The notes: a model not told the origin generated them from the letters alone. A DNA stretch of 41,891 nucleotides from Fidelibacterota bacterium (GCA_947472795.1 CANJBL010000021.1:1-41891), one strand, 5' to 3'. Positions 15,887 to 23,683 are shown, counted from the stretch's first letter. Program-made: numbers and translations.

Positions 15887-16826
15887 GGCCATCCTTCGCC
15901 GCTTGGAGTGGACCGTCATCCGCCGCCTGGATGGCGTGCTGCATGGCGACTACAAGACGCTGTTCCGTGGCTTTGGCCTGGACCTTGCCGGCTTGCGCGA
16001 GTACCAGCACTCGGACGACGTGCGCCACATCGACTGGAACGTAACGGCGCGCCTGCAACAGCCTTATGTGCGCCAGTTCAATGAGGATCGTGAGGTCACG
16101 GCCTGGTTCCTTTTGGATATTAGTCCGTCGGTGGACTTCGGCTCTGAATCCGTCAAGAAGCGTGCCGTGCTGGTGGAATTCGTCGCGGTGCTTGCGCGCC
16201 TGCTCACGCGCCACGGCAACCGTGTCGGCGCCCTGCTCTATAACGGTGAGATGGATTCCGTGATCCCGGCCCGTACGGGGCGGCGCCATGTATTGCACAT
16301 CATCAACCGGCTCATGGACCGGCCCGAATTACCGAAGGCGCCTGAGACCAACCTGCGCGACTTCCTCATCGCCTCTCAGCAGATCATACAGCGCCGCTCG
16401 CTGCTCTTTGTCGTCTCCGACTTCATCAGTGCGCCGGGCTGGCCCGAAGCGCTGGGCCATCTCGTCCAACGTCACGAAGCGCTGGCCGTGCGCCTGTTCG
16501 ATCCGCTGGAAATGGAATTGCCGGACCTTGGCCTGCTGGTGATGCAGGATGCCGAGACCGGCGAGCAGATTTTCGTCGATACCCACGACCGAGGCTTCCG
16601 CAAGCGCTTCGCCGCCATGGCACAAAAGCGCGAACAGACGCTGCGCACGGCTTTCGCCAATGCCGGCGTCGACGCCTTGGAACTGGCGACCGGCGACAAC
16701 CTGGTCGATGTAATTTCACGCTTCGCAGACCTGCGCAAGCGCCGCAGCCAGATTGCCAGCGGCGGCGGCGTGCCGGGTCACCTCGAAGCTTCCCGAAAAG
16801 CACAAACGGCGGAAACGCATTCATGA
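15861..16826 (+). CDS. DUF58 domain protein (Bat/Mox operon)
   Basis: A 321-residue protein with the DUF58 signature GLDLAGLREYQHSDDVRHID, then W, and a following VWA-like segment AWFLLDISPSVDFGS, whose MIDAS-like motif is degenerate (DISPS). DUF58 proteins accompany MoxR ATPases and VWA proteins and probably act as adaptors in envelope complex assembly. ATG 15861 lies within the 3' end of the MoxR gene and follows GGAG. Its TGA overlaps the ATG of the VWA gene. It has no membrane helix. Confidence 0.9.
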   Translation: MSNSPQTPEAILRRLEWTVIRRLDGVLHGDYKTLFRGFGLDLAGLREYQHSDDVRHIDWNVTARLQQPYVRQFNEDREVTAWFLLDISPSVDFGSESVKKRAVLVEFVAVLARLLTRHGNRVGALLYNGEMDSVIPARTGRRHVLHIINRLMDRPELPKAPETNLRDFLIASQQIIQRRSLLFVVSDFISAPGWPEALGHLVQRHEALAVRLFDPLEMELPDLGLLVMQDAETGEQIFVDTHDRGFRKRFAAMAQKREQTLRTAFANAGVDALELATGDNLVDVISRFADLRKRRSQIASGGGVPGHLEASRKAQTAETHS

Positions 16827-17887
16827 CTTTTATCTGGCCCTCACTCCTTTGGCTCCTGCTGGTCGTGCCGGCGCTGATCGGCCTTTACATCCTCATGCTG
16901 CGCCGGAAGAAGCGCGCCAATGTGCGCTATGCCAGCTTGGCCATTGTGAAGGATGCCATGGGCCGCGGCCCGGGTTTCCGCCGCCATGTGCCGCCGATCC
17001 TCTTCCTCATGGCGCTCACCGTCATGATCGCTGCTGTGGCACGCCCGGCTGCTGTGGTGACCCTGCCCTCGGAGCGCTCGGTGGTGCTCCTGGTGATGGA
17101 TGTCTCTGGCAGTATGCGTGCCGAGGACGTACAGCCGACCCGCATGGTGGCCGCGCAGAACGCCGCCAAACAGTTCATTACTGATCAACCCAAAGAAACG
17201 CGCATCGGCATCGTGGCTTTTGCTGCTACGGCCCTGCTGGTGCAAACACCTACGGATAATCGCGAGGATCTCAATGCCGCCATCGACCGCTTCACCGCTC
17301 AGCGCGGCACTGCGATCGGCAGCGGCATACTGGTAGGCTTGCAGACGCTTTTCCCCGGCGAAAACTTCGACACCAATAACCAGCGTGGCCAGCAGGGCTT
17401 CGACAATGGCGGACGCGCGCCACGCGGCGCGTCGCTGGATGAAGAAGCGCGCAGACCACAGCAGCAAGAAAAGAAGATCGTTCCGCCCGGCTCCTACCAG
17501 TCAGCGGTCATGATCCTCCTGACGGACGGCCAATCCACGACCGGAACCGACCCGATGGAGGCCGCCCGTATGGCCGCCGATCACGGCGTGCGTGTTTACA
17601 CCGTCGGCGTCGGCTCCAAAGAAGGCTCGATGTTGGGGTACGAAGGGCGCTCCATGCGCGTCCAGCTTGACGAAGAATCTCTGCAAAGCATCGCCGACCT
17701 TACGCGCGGCCAGTATTTCCGTGCAGGCAGCGCCGAAGAGCTGAAGAAAATTTATGGCGCGATGAACACGCAGCTTATCATGGAGAAGAAGAAGACCGAG
17801 ATCACCGCGGGTTTTGCGGCCGTAGCCGCTGCGCTGGCATTGATTTCAGCGACCCTGTCGATGCTCTGGTTCAGCCGGATTCTTTAG
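16823..17887 (+). CDS. Membrane VWA-domain protein (BatA-like)
   Basis: A 354-residue protein with two N-terminal helices (about 5-25 and 55-75), a von Willebrand factor A domain and one C-terminal helix (about 328-350). The MIDAS motif D93-x-S95-x-S97 (MDVSGSM) and ILLTDGQSTTG are intact, so it should bind a divalent metal and a partner protein. A low-complexity insert (about 185-220, rich in Q, G and R) interrupts the VWA domain. The ATG overlaps the DUF58 stop (ATGA). It closes the protease-MoxR-DUF58-VWA operon and is followed by a GC-rich hairpin at 17921-17936. Equivalent to BatA of Bacteroides aerotolerance operons, where the role is envelope stress tolerance. Confidence 0.9.
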   Translation: MTFIWPSLLWLLLVVPALIGLYILMLRRKKRANVRYASLAIVKDAMGRGPGFRRHVPPILFLMALTVMIAAVARPAAVVTLPSERSVVLLVMDVSGSMRAEDVQPTRMVAAQNAAKQFITDQPKETRIGIVAFAATALLVQTPTDNREDLNAAIDRFTAQRGTAIGSGILVGLQTLFPGENFDTNNQRGQQGFDNGGRAPRGASLDEEARRPQQQEKKIVPPGSYQSAVMILLTDGQSTTGTDPMEAARMAADHGVRVYTVGVGSKEGSMLGYEGRSMRVQLDEESLQSIADLTRGQYFRAGSAEELKKIYGAMNTQLIMEKKKTEITAGFAAVAAALALISATLSMLWFSRIL

Positions 17888-17920
17888 CCGGCGGATTAAT
17901 CTCGTTATCGGATGTGCGCG

Positions 17921-17936
17921 GGGCGCCGAGGCGCCC
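17921..17936. terminator. GC-rich hairpin between convergent genes
   Basis: GGGCGCC-GA-GGCGCCC is a perfect 7-bp inverted repeat between the stop of the VWA gene (plus) and the stop of the 36-residue gene (minus). The position suits a bidirectional terminator, although no T run follows on either strand. Confidence 0.4.
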
Positions 17937-17948
17937 GCCTCATCTGAT

Positions 17949-18059
17949 TTAAACGACCATCCAGACGAAAAACACCAGCACCACCGCCGCCAGCATGTCG
18001 CCAAAGCTGCGGGGCATCCAACGTTCATATGTCTCGAAAAAACGATCCAGGCTGTCCAT
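17949..18059 (-). CDS. 36-residue single-helix membrane protein
   Basis: A short minus-strand frame encodes 36 residues: an amphipathic start (MDSLDRFFETYERWMPRSF) followed by one hydrophobic helix (LAAVVLVFFVWMVV) that ends at the stop. ATG 18057-18059 is preceded by GGAGGGAG with seven bases between, one of the best ribosome binding sites in the window, which argues that it is a real gene despite its size. It lies 160 bases downstream of the ferritin-like gene on the same strand and converges with the VWA operon. I do not recognise a family; small one-helix proteins often bind a larger membrane complex. Confidence 0.65.
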   Translation of the reverse strand: MDSLDRFFETYERWMPRSFGDMLAAVVLVFFVWMVV

Positions 18060-18219
18060 AACGCGACTCCCTCCGGCCGAATTGCCGGCTGTGCATATAG
18101 AACGGGAAAAACACGGTCGAGTTGCGGCAAAGCGCGGGGTATTTCTGCGGCAAACGTGGCGCGATTGTGGCCACGCATGTCTTGGAAGCAGGCGACTCGT
18201 CAGGGAAATTGACGCCCGC

Positions 18220-19107
18220 CTACGAGCGGCAGTAACTGGGCACCCAGCTCTGGTCCATCATGTCGGATTCGATCATGGAATAGTCGAAGTCCTGGGCGTC
18301 TTTGATCATCTGCTCGATATCAAAGATCAACTCGCTACCCGCGATATCCTTGAAGAACGCCTTGAACAGCGGCCGCACGATAATCTTGGCAAACACAGTG
18401 CCCATGGGGCCGATGAAATTGCGGCGCTGACCGGCGTGGGCTACTTCGTCCACGGTGATCTCGCGCAAGAGCGCCCGCATACGGTCGCGGGCTTCAGGTT
18501 CGTCGGCAAAGTATTCGTCCAGCACACCGTCCAGGTGGCGGTAGAACACGATGCCCATCAGTTCCGTCACGAAAGCCGGCGCATCCATCATCCAGCCGGG
18601 GAAATAGGGGAACGTGCGGTAAACCGCCTGCATCACGGGGCCCAACGGCACCCATTCCACCTTATCCAGCTGCATGGTGCGGAACATTTCGTGGAACAGC
18701 CGCACATGGCAGAACTCTTCGGCCAGGTGATAACGGCTGATCTTATCTTCCAGGGTGCGGGCTTTGGCGATGGGCGGCGTGGCATCCCAGGCGCCAGTGA
18801 TCCCCACCCACTCATGGCGCGCGAACTTATAGACGCAGGTCAGCAGCAGCGTGCGCTTGTCCATGGCCTTGGGGTCGTCGTGCATTTCGACGTAATTGCG
18901 GTAAAAAACGTCCGGATTGGCCAAGGGTTTGTTTGAGCGGACCGGATTGTCCTGGAACCACTTCAGCTTCTCGCGCTTGCGGACAAGATCCTTGTCCGCT
19001 TCGATCAATTCACCGGAGTGACGAGTCGAGAAAGCGAAATAAGTCTCGAAGTTCTCAACGCGTTCCTGGGCTGTGCCCACGGCAAAGATCGAGCGATATG
19101 CGTTCAC
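18220..19107 (-). CDS. Ferritin-like di-iron protein of unknown function
   Basis: A 295-residue soluble protein with carboxylate-bridged di-iron motifs: E131-x-x-H134 (AEEFCHVRLFHE) and E221-x-x-H224 (VDEVAHAG), with E99 (RHEW) and E182...H191 (TELMGIVFYRH) as further candidate ligands. This four-helix arrangement is found in ferritin-like oxygenases, N-oxygenases and desaturases. The start is GTG 19105-19107, preceded by AGGGGAA; the frame runs on upstream without a better start. There is no signal peptide and no close partner. A redox or oxygenation role is likely, and the substrate cannot be read from the sequence. Confidence 0.8.
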   Translation of the reverse strand: MNAYRSIFAVGTAQERVENFETYFAFSTRHSGELIEADKDLVRKREKLKWFQDNPVRSNKPLANPDVFYRNYVEMHDDPKAMDKRTLLLTCVYKFARHEWVGITGAWDATPPIAKARTLEDKISRYHLAEEFCHVRLFHEMFRTMQLDKVEWVPLGPVMQAVYRTFPYFPGWMMDAPAFVTELMGIVFYRHLDGVLDEYFADEPEARDRMRALLREITVDEVAHAGQRRNFIGPMGTVFAKIIVRPLFKAFFKDIAGSELIFDIEQMIKDAQDFDYSMIESDMMDQSWVPSYCRS

Positions 19108-19242
19108 GGCTATTCCCCTTCGGGCACGGTCCCCTACCGCTCCCAACGATGGACACAGTAAGCCGCTCCCCTACTTAAAACGAGCGGGAAAAGCCAAAAA
19201 GGGCGTAAGAGCCTTACGGGAAGCAAAGAACGCCTATCTCCC

Positions 19243-19289
19243 GCCGGAAGAGCACGACAAAACGACAGGGGGTTCGGTGCTCTTCCGGC
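19243..19289. repeat. 13-bp inverted repeat in the gap upstream of the ferritin-like gene
   Basis: GCCGGAAGAGCAC (19243-19255) and GTGCTCTTCCGGC (19277-19289) are perfect complements separated by 21 bases. The element lies in the 202-base gap between the 3' end of the 84-residue gene and the start of the ferritin-like gene, both on the minus strand. It could fold in the leader of the latter or terminate the former; no T run follows it on the minus strand. Confidence 0.6.
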
Positions 19290-19309
19290 CTAGGAAAACT
19301 TTGAAATCT

Positions 19310-19564
19310 CTAACGCGACATCCAGGCGTTTAGGCGTTGGCGCGGCATCTGCAAGGCGCGCGCCGTCGCGCGTGGGGCGACGACTTCGCCAAGCGCCAGT
19401 GTTGCAGCGGCGGCCTTGGTGATCTTAGAGAGAATGCTGCTCCGCTGAGGTTTGCGCTTGCTCATCATGAGCCCAGCAGCACCCAACGCCGTAATGGCAG
19501 CCAGGGCGGCACCCAGCGTGCGGTGCGTGTTCTGCATTTTCACAACTTTAACTTTCCTGCGCAT
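19310..19564 (-). CDS. Small hypothetical membrane protein
   Basis: An 84-residue frame with a basic N-terminus, one hydrophobic alanine/glycine-rich helix (about 16-34, LGAALAAITALGAAGLMM) and a second weak hydrophobic stretch (about 46-62, ITKAAAATLALGEVVAP), then a basic tail. ATG 19562-19564 is preceded by AAGGACA. A second start at residue 10 (MQNTHRT) is possible. No family is recognised. It lies between the MOSC gene and the ferritin-like gene on the same strand, 81 bases after the former. It might be a chance frame, but codon composition and position make a small gene more likely than not. Confidence 0.5.
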   Translation of the reverse strand: MRRKVKVVKMQNTHRTLGAALAAITALGAAGLMMSKRKPQRSSILSKITKAAAATLALGEVVAPRATARALQMPRQRLNAWMSR

Positions 19565-19645
19565 CTGTCATTGTCCTTGTACCGTAACCGTTGACCTGCA
19601 GGCTCAACGCCACATGGTGCGAGAGAGTTCCACCGCAGAAACCGG

Positions 19646-20377
19646 CTAATAACGCTCCAACCACGCCTTCGCGCCAACTTCCAGAGGACCCGGCGCTTCC
19701 GGCGTGCAGTAAATTCCAATCTCGTTGTTGAACTCCTCCACCACCGTGCGCATGAGCTTTGGCGCGCGCTCCGCCGTCTCTGGATCAAGCGTGATCATGC
19801 TGCAGCGCTCGATAGGCCGGTCCGCGCGCAGGCGCAGCGCGCTATCGCCGAACGCTAATCGTCCACCCAACCACGCCCGCTCATGCCCCGCATCGATGAC
19901 GATGTTGGGCCGGAAGCGCAGAGCGGCGACAGGAACATCGGTCTTTGCCGCCAGATCATCCAGCGTCTCCTGACCCACAACGGAGACAGGCATGCTGTCG
20001 AAGCAGCCACGCCCTAAGTGCAAGAGCGCGACAGGCATCCCTACGTCCTGCGAAAGTCGTTGTACGAGTTCGGGTGCCGTTACGGCATGGATGGCACCAT
20101 CGTCGAGCGTGACGTTGACATGAGACTCGCGGGGCTTCTCGTCGATATCGTAACGCGCCGTCCACAACGTCATGTCCGAAAAGTTGCGGCCAGTAGCCCA
20201 TGGAAAGCGCGACGTGTCGGCGCTTTTCACGAAGGCATATTGTCGATCCCCATCGAGACCGTTCCAACGCACCTCGACACGCGGCAATGCCTGCCCGCGC
20301 ATGGATTTGACAGGATAACGATAGATCGCGGAGACCCGGCCGATTTCAACACGATTGCTTTCAATCAGGCCACCCAT
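19646..20377 (-). CDS. MOSC-domain protein (molybdenum-cofactor sulfurase C-terminal type)
   Basis: A 243-residue protein with the N-terminal beta-barrel (VSAIYRYPVKSMRGQAL, GLDGDRQYAFV) and the MOSC domain (RFRPNIVIDAG, AWLGGRLAFG, ERCSMITLDPETAERAP). The RC in the last block holds the conserved MOSC cysteine thought to carry sulfur to molybdenum-cofactor enzymes; in bacteria, stand-alone proteins of this type reduce N-hydroxylated compounds or handle sulfur. The frame is open upstream, but ATG 20375-20377 lies four bases after the stop of the DegT aminotransferase, so the two are translationally coupled. The exact substrate is unknown. Confidence 0.85.
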   Translation of the reverse strand: MGGLIESNRVEIGRVSAIYRYPVKSMRGQALPRVEVRWNGLDGDRQYAFVKSADTSRFPWATGRNFSDMTLWTARYDIDEKPRESHVNVTLDDGAIHAVTAPELVQRLSQDVGMPVALLHLGRGCFDSMPVSVVGQETLDDLAAKTDVPVAALRFRPNIVIDAGHERAWLGGRLAFGDSALRLRADRPIERCSMITLDPETAERAPKLMRTVVEEFNNEIGIYCTPEAPGPLEVGAKAWLERY

Positions 20378-20381
20378 GATC

Positions 20382-21524
20382 CTAGAACACGCCGGCGGCT
20401 TTGGCCGCCTTGACGCCGTCGATAACCTGCTGCGCTTGCGCATCCGTCATGCTGGCGAAGATCGGCAAACACATCTGGCGGCCACAAGCGATTTCCGACT
20501 GTTTGAGATCACCCGGATCGAGGTGACGCAGAACTTCATTTTTGTGCAGCGGCACTTCATAGACTTCGCCACTGCAGTTCACGCCACGCTCGTCGCGCAG
20601 CCAAGCCTTGGCCTTCTTGCGGTCAACACCTTCGGGCAGCATGACGACGTATTTGTAGTAGTTGGACACGCATCCTTTCGGTGCAGCCAGTGGCCGCACA
20701 CCGTTTGCACCGCCGCCTAGCGCCGCGTCGTACAGGGCCGCGATGCGCTGACGCGCTTTGATCATGGCCGGAAGATTCCGCAAGTGACGCAAGCCAATCA
20801 CCGCATGCGGTTCGGAAAGACGCCAGTTGTAGCCCATGCGGACGTGCGTGTTCTGCAAGAAGCTGGCCTTGCCTTGGTCGCGGTAGAGTTTGGCTTCCGT
20901 CGCCATGCGGTCGTCACCGGTAACAATGACCCCACCTTCGGCACTCGTCATCACCTTGGTGGGATAGAAGCTGAATGAGCCGGCGAGACCGAAAGAACCG
21001 GCGTGCGCGCCATTCAACGTCGAGCCTTGCGCGTGCGCGGCATCTTCCATCAGCCAAATGTTCTTGCTCTTGGCGTATGCGGCAATCGCCGGCATCTCGG
21101 CGGTGATGAAGCCGGCGATATGCACGATCATGATGCCAACAGTTTTAGGCGTCATGCGGCGCTCGATCTCGGCAAGGCTTGTCGATAGCGTGGCCACATC
21201 CGTATCCATCAATACGGGCCGTCCGCCGGCGGCAATCACAGCCGCGGCCGTCGCGAAGAAGGTATTGGCAGGCACCAGCACATCCTTCCCGGTGACGTCC
21301 ATGGCGCGCAGCATGATCTCGAGCGACGCCGTGCCGCTGTTCACCGTGATGGCGTGTTTCGCGCTTAGGCTCGCTGCCAGTTCGCGCTCGAATTCCTCGC
21401 CGAACGAGCCCAGCGTCAGGCGCCCGCTTTCCAGCACTTCTTTGATGCGCTCGGCGATCCACTCCCGGTCTTCGGGCGAGAAATCAATGCGCGTCGGCGG
21501 AACAGCGGGAAAAGCGTTGGGCAT
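20382..21524 (-). CDS. DegT/DnrJ/EryC1-family PLP aminotransferase
   Basis: A 380-residue sugar aminotransferase type. Visible family features are TVNSGTASLEIMLRA (cofactor phosphate), VPANTFFATAAAV, MEDAAHAQGS (D161 under the pyridine ring) and SFSFYPTKVMTSAEGG with K190 as the Schiff-base lysine. Enzymes of this family put an amino group on keto-sugars or cyclitols. ATG 21522-21524 follows GAAGGA. It is divergent from hpnC across a 111-base gap and coupled to the MOSC gene. A role in amino-sugar or aminocyclitol decoration of hopanoids is an inference from position; it is not HpnO, which belongs to the class III aminotransferases. Confidence 0.87.
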   Translation of the reverse strand: MPNAFPAVPPTRIDFSPEDREWIAERIKEVLESGRLTLGSFGEEFERELAASLSAKHAITVNSGTASLEIMLRAMDVTGKDVLVPANTFFATAAAVIAAGGRPVLMDTDVATLSTSLAEIERRMTPKTVGIMIVHIAGFITAEMPAIAAYAKSKNIWLMEDAAHAQGSTLNGAHAGSFGLAGSFSFYPTKVMTSAEGGVIVTGDDRMATEAKLYRDQGKASFLQNTHVRMGYNWRLSEPHAVIGLRHLRNLPAMIKARQRIAALYDAALGGGANGVRPLAAPKGCVSNYYKYVVMLPEGVDRKKAKAWLRDERGVNCSGEVYEVPLHKNEVLRHLDPGDLKQSEIACGRQMCLPIFASMTDAQAQQVIDGVKAAKAAGVF

Positions 21525-21599
21525 AGCGGGTCCTTCGGGTAGCGAAAAGCGTGGGCCGGTTATACTTTGATGCGAGGCACGGCGGAAGTACGCCCTTCC

Positions 21600-21628
21600 T
21601 TGAACTGGAGAGGGCCCTGGCGTATTGA
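21600..21628 (+). promoter_or_regulatory. Candidate hpnC promoter, possibly giving a leaderless mRNA
   Basis: TTGAAC (21600-21605), a 17-base spacer and TATTGA (21623-21628) fit a vegetative -35/-10 pair. Transcription would then start about seven bases on, at or beside the hpnC ATG (21636). No Shine-Dalgarno sequence precedes that ATG at the usual distance, which agrees with leaderless translation. Confidence 0.45.
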
Positions 21629-21635
21629 TCGGCCC

Positions 21636-22487
21636 ATGAATGTTCAGGCAGATGCAGCTATTGAAACGCCCTCGGGCAAAGGCTCGGGCGACGAGAATTT
21701 TCCCGTCGGCTCTTGGCTGATTCCCAAGCCCTTGCGGCCCCATGTGGCGACTTATTACGCCTTTGCCCGGGCCATCGACGACATCGCCGACAATCCCCGC
21801 CTGTCGCCCGAAGATAAAACCCAGCGCCTGATCGGCTTTGCTTCGGCCCTGACCGGCGGCAATCCCGATCCCGCCTACGCAAAGGCTCATGCCTTGCGCG
21901 CGACCTTTAAGGCCACGGGGATCTCGCCCATTCATGGTTTGGACCTGATCTCGGCCTTCAAACAAGACGCCGTGAAACCCCGCTACGAAAGCTGGGATGA
22001 ACTTATTGACTACTGTCTGCGTTCGGCGGCGCCGGTGGGTCGCTTCTTGTGCGACCTGCACGGCGAAGATAAAGCGCTCTATCCGCTGTCCGATGCCCTG
22101 TGCAATGCCTTGCAGGTGATCAATCACCTGCAGGACTGCGGCGATGATTATGCCGTCATGGACCGCGTCTATCTGCCGCTGGAGTGGATGCAGACCGAAG
22201 ACGCCTCGGTGATGGACTTGAAGAATGCATCTTCCTCGCCTGCTCTGCGCCGCGTACTTGATCGATGCATTGCCGGCGCTGAGGCTCTCTTGGTTGAAGC
22301 GCGCAAACTGCCGAAGGCCATGAAGCACAAAAGCCTGGCCGCCGAAACCGCCGTCATCGTTGGCGTCGCCGACGCGCTCACACGCCGCCTTGCGAAACAG
22401 GACCCTTTAGCGAAGCGCGTCGCTCTCGGTCCATTCGGTTTCTGCGGCGCTGCTGGCCGTGGCCTGATGCGCCTGTGGTTCGCATGA
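21636..22487 (+). CDS. hpnC: HpnC, squalene-pathway synthase (presqualene diphosphate to hydroxysqualene)
   Basis: A 283-residue all-helical isoprenoid synthase. The aspartate-rich first motif is D48-D49-I-A-D52 (ARAIDDIADNP) and the second region is NHLQDCGDD (163-171). Its overall form is that of the phytoene/squalene synthase family, HpnC type. In the three-enzyme route, HpnC turns presqualene diphosphate into hydroxysqualene. The frame extends upstream to 21567, but conservation starts at ENFPVGSWLIPKPLRPH and ATG 21636 is the natural start. The stop overlaps the hpnB ATG (ATGA). It heads the rightward hpnC-hpnB-dxs-hpnD-hpnE-shc run. Confidence 0.9.
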   Translation: MNVQADAAIETPSGKGSGDENFPVGSWLIPKPLRPHVATYYAFARAIDDIADNPRLSPEDKTQRLIGFASALTGGNPDPAYAKAHALRATFKATGISPIHGLDLISAFKQDAVKPRYESWDELIDYCLRSAAPVGRFLCDLHGEDKALYPLSDALCNALQVINHLQDCGDDYAVMDRVYLPLEWMQTEDASVMDLKNASSSPALRRVLDRCIAGAEALLVEARKLPKAMKHKSLAAETAVIVGVADALTRRLAKQDPLAKRVALGPFGFCGAAGRGLMRLWFA

Positions 22488-23656
22488 TCCTTGCCGCTGC
22501 GTCCTTGAGCCTCGCAGCCTGGATTTATCTGCTTTTCTTCCATCATCGATTCTGGCGCGGCGATCAGCGCTTGCCGTCTGTCTTCACGCCGCTCACGTCG
22601 TGGCCTTCCGTTGTCGCCGTCGTGCCGGCGCGCAACGAAGCCGAGACCATCGGCGCCGTCGTGTCCGCTCTGCGCGCGCAGGATTACGCCGGCGATCTCA
22701 GGATCGTCGTGGTGGATGACGCCAGCACCGACAGCACCGCCGATCTCGCGCGCAGCACTCCCGGTGTTCACAGCCTCGACGTCATCACCGCGCCCCCTCT
22801 GGAAGCCGGATGGACCGGTAAGCTATGGGCGCTCAACACCGGCCTCACATCCATCGCCAGCTATGCACCGGCTTACCTCTGGTTCACGGACGCCGACGTC
22901 GTTCACCCACCCGCGACCCTGTCGCGCCTCATGGCGAAGGCCATCACCGATCACCGTGATCTCGTTTCCCTCATGGTGCGCCTTCGCTGCGAAAGCTTCT
23001 GGGAACGCCGGTTGATCCCAGCTTTCATCTTCTTCTTCCAGATGCTGTATCCCTTCCCGGCTACCAACGACGACACGTCATCGGTCGCTGCTGCGGCAGG
23101 CGGGTGTGTCCTTTTGCGGTCCGAAGCGCTGAGCCGGGCCGGCGGGCTTGCAGCCATCCGGGGCCGGATCATCGACGACTGCGCCCTGGCAGCTGCAATC
23201 AAGAAGACGGGCGGGCGGCTCTGGCTGGGGCTGTCCGATGCCAGCCATTCCCTGCGCCGAGCGGATACCTTGGAGCCCCTCTGGAGCATGGTCCAGCGCA
23301 CTGCCTATACCCAGCTAAACCATTCTATTATATTGCTTTTTTTGACTGTATTGGCCCTGGCCGTCATATTTCTCGCCCCGCCGGTGGCACTTCTCGGTCT
23401 GCCTTGGCACCGAGACGTGATGACGGCCCTGGTGGGGCTGGCCGCTTGGGTCGGCATCACCATCGCATATGGCCCTACTTTGCGAGACTACGGGCGCAGC
23501 GCATGGGAGGGGGGTCTGCTGCCGGGGATCGCCCTGCTCTACACCGTCATGACCCTAGATTCGGGTGTGGCGCATTGGCGACAGAAAGGCGGGCAATGGA
23601 AAGGGCGGCACTATGGGCCTTCATCCAGTGCCGGGAATCTGTCAAAATCGCCTTAG
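22484..23656 (+). CDS. hpnB: HpnB, hopene-associated glycosyltransferase
   Basis: A 390-residue membrane glycosyltransferase of family 2. An N-terminal helix precedes VVPARNEAETIGAVVSAL, VVDDASTDST, D136-x-D138 (FTDADVVHPP), GGCVLLRSEALSRAGG and IIDDCALA, and three or four helices follow from about residue 275. It matches HpnB, which accompanies squalene/hopene genes but whose acceptor is not firmly established. ATG 22484 overlaps the hpnC stop. The first C-terminal helix is encoded by an unusually AT-rich stretch (about 23320-23350). It has no link to HpnI beyond the shared fold. Confidence 0.88.
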   Translation: MILAAASLSLAAWIYLLFFHHRFWRGDQRLPSVFTPLTSWPSVVAVVPARNEAETIGAVVSALRAQDYAGDLRIVVVDDASTDSTADLARSTPGVHSLDVITAPPLEAGWTGKLWALNTGLTSIASYAPAYLWFTDADVVHPPATLSRLMAKAITDHRDLVSLMVRLRCESFWERRLIPAFIFFFQMLYPFPATNDDTSSVAAAAGGCVLLRSEALSRAGGLAAIRGRIIDDCALAAAIKKTGGRLWLGLSDASHSLRRADTLEPLWSMVQRTAYTQLNHSIILLFLTVLALAVIFLAPPVALLGLPWHRDVMTALVGLAAWVGITIAYGPTLRDYGRSAWEGGLLPGIALLYTVMTLDSGVAHWRQKGGQWKGRHYGPSSSAGNLSKSP

Positions 23657-23659
23657 GAA

Positions 23660-23683
23660 ACAAGTCATTGTGGGATGACTTGT
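23660..23683 (+). terminator. Hairpin just after hpnB
   Basis: ACAAGTCAT and ATGACTTGT form a perfect 9-bp stem with a 6-base loop, four bases after the hpnB stop. No T run follows, so it may act as an attenuator or as an mRNA processing or stability element between hpnB and dxs rather than as a full terminator. Confidence 0.4.

Noticed and set aside
19073-19333. Plus-strand frame of 86 codons in the gap beside the ferritin-like gene
   Set aside because: It overlaps the ferritin-like start and the inverted repeat, has no ribosome site and no hydrophobic or domain pattern.
20382-22328. A 648-codon minus-strand frame that would extend the aminotransferase through hpnC
   Set aside because: DegT homology begins at ATG 21524 with a good ribosome site; the upstream part is antisense to hpnC.
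23320-23350. AT-rich patch in hpnB with TTGACT as an internal promoter
   Set aside because: It encodes a hydrophobic helix and no convincing -10 lies at the right distance.
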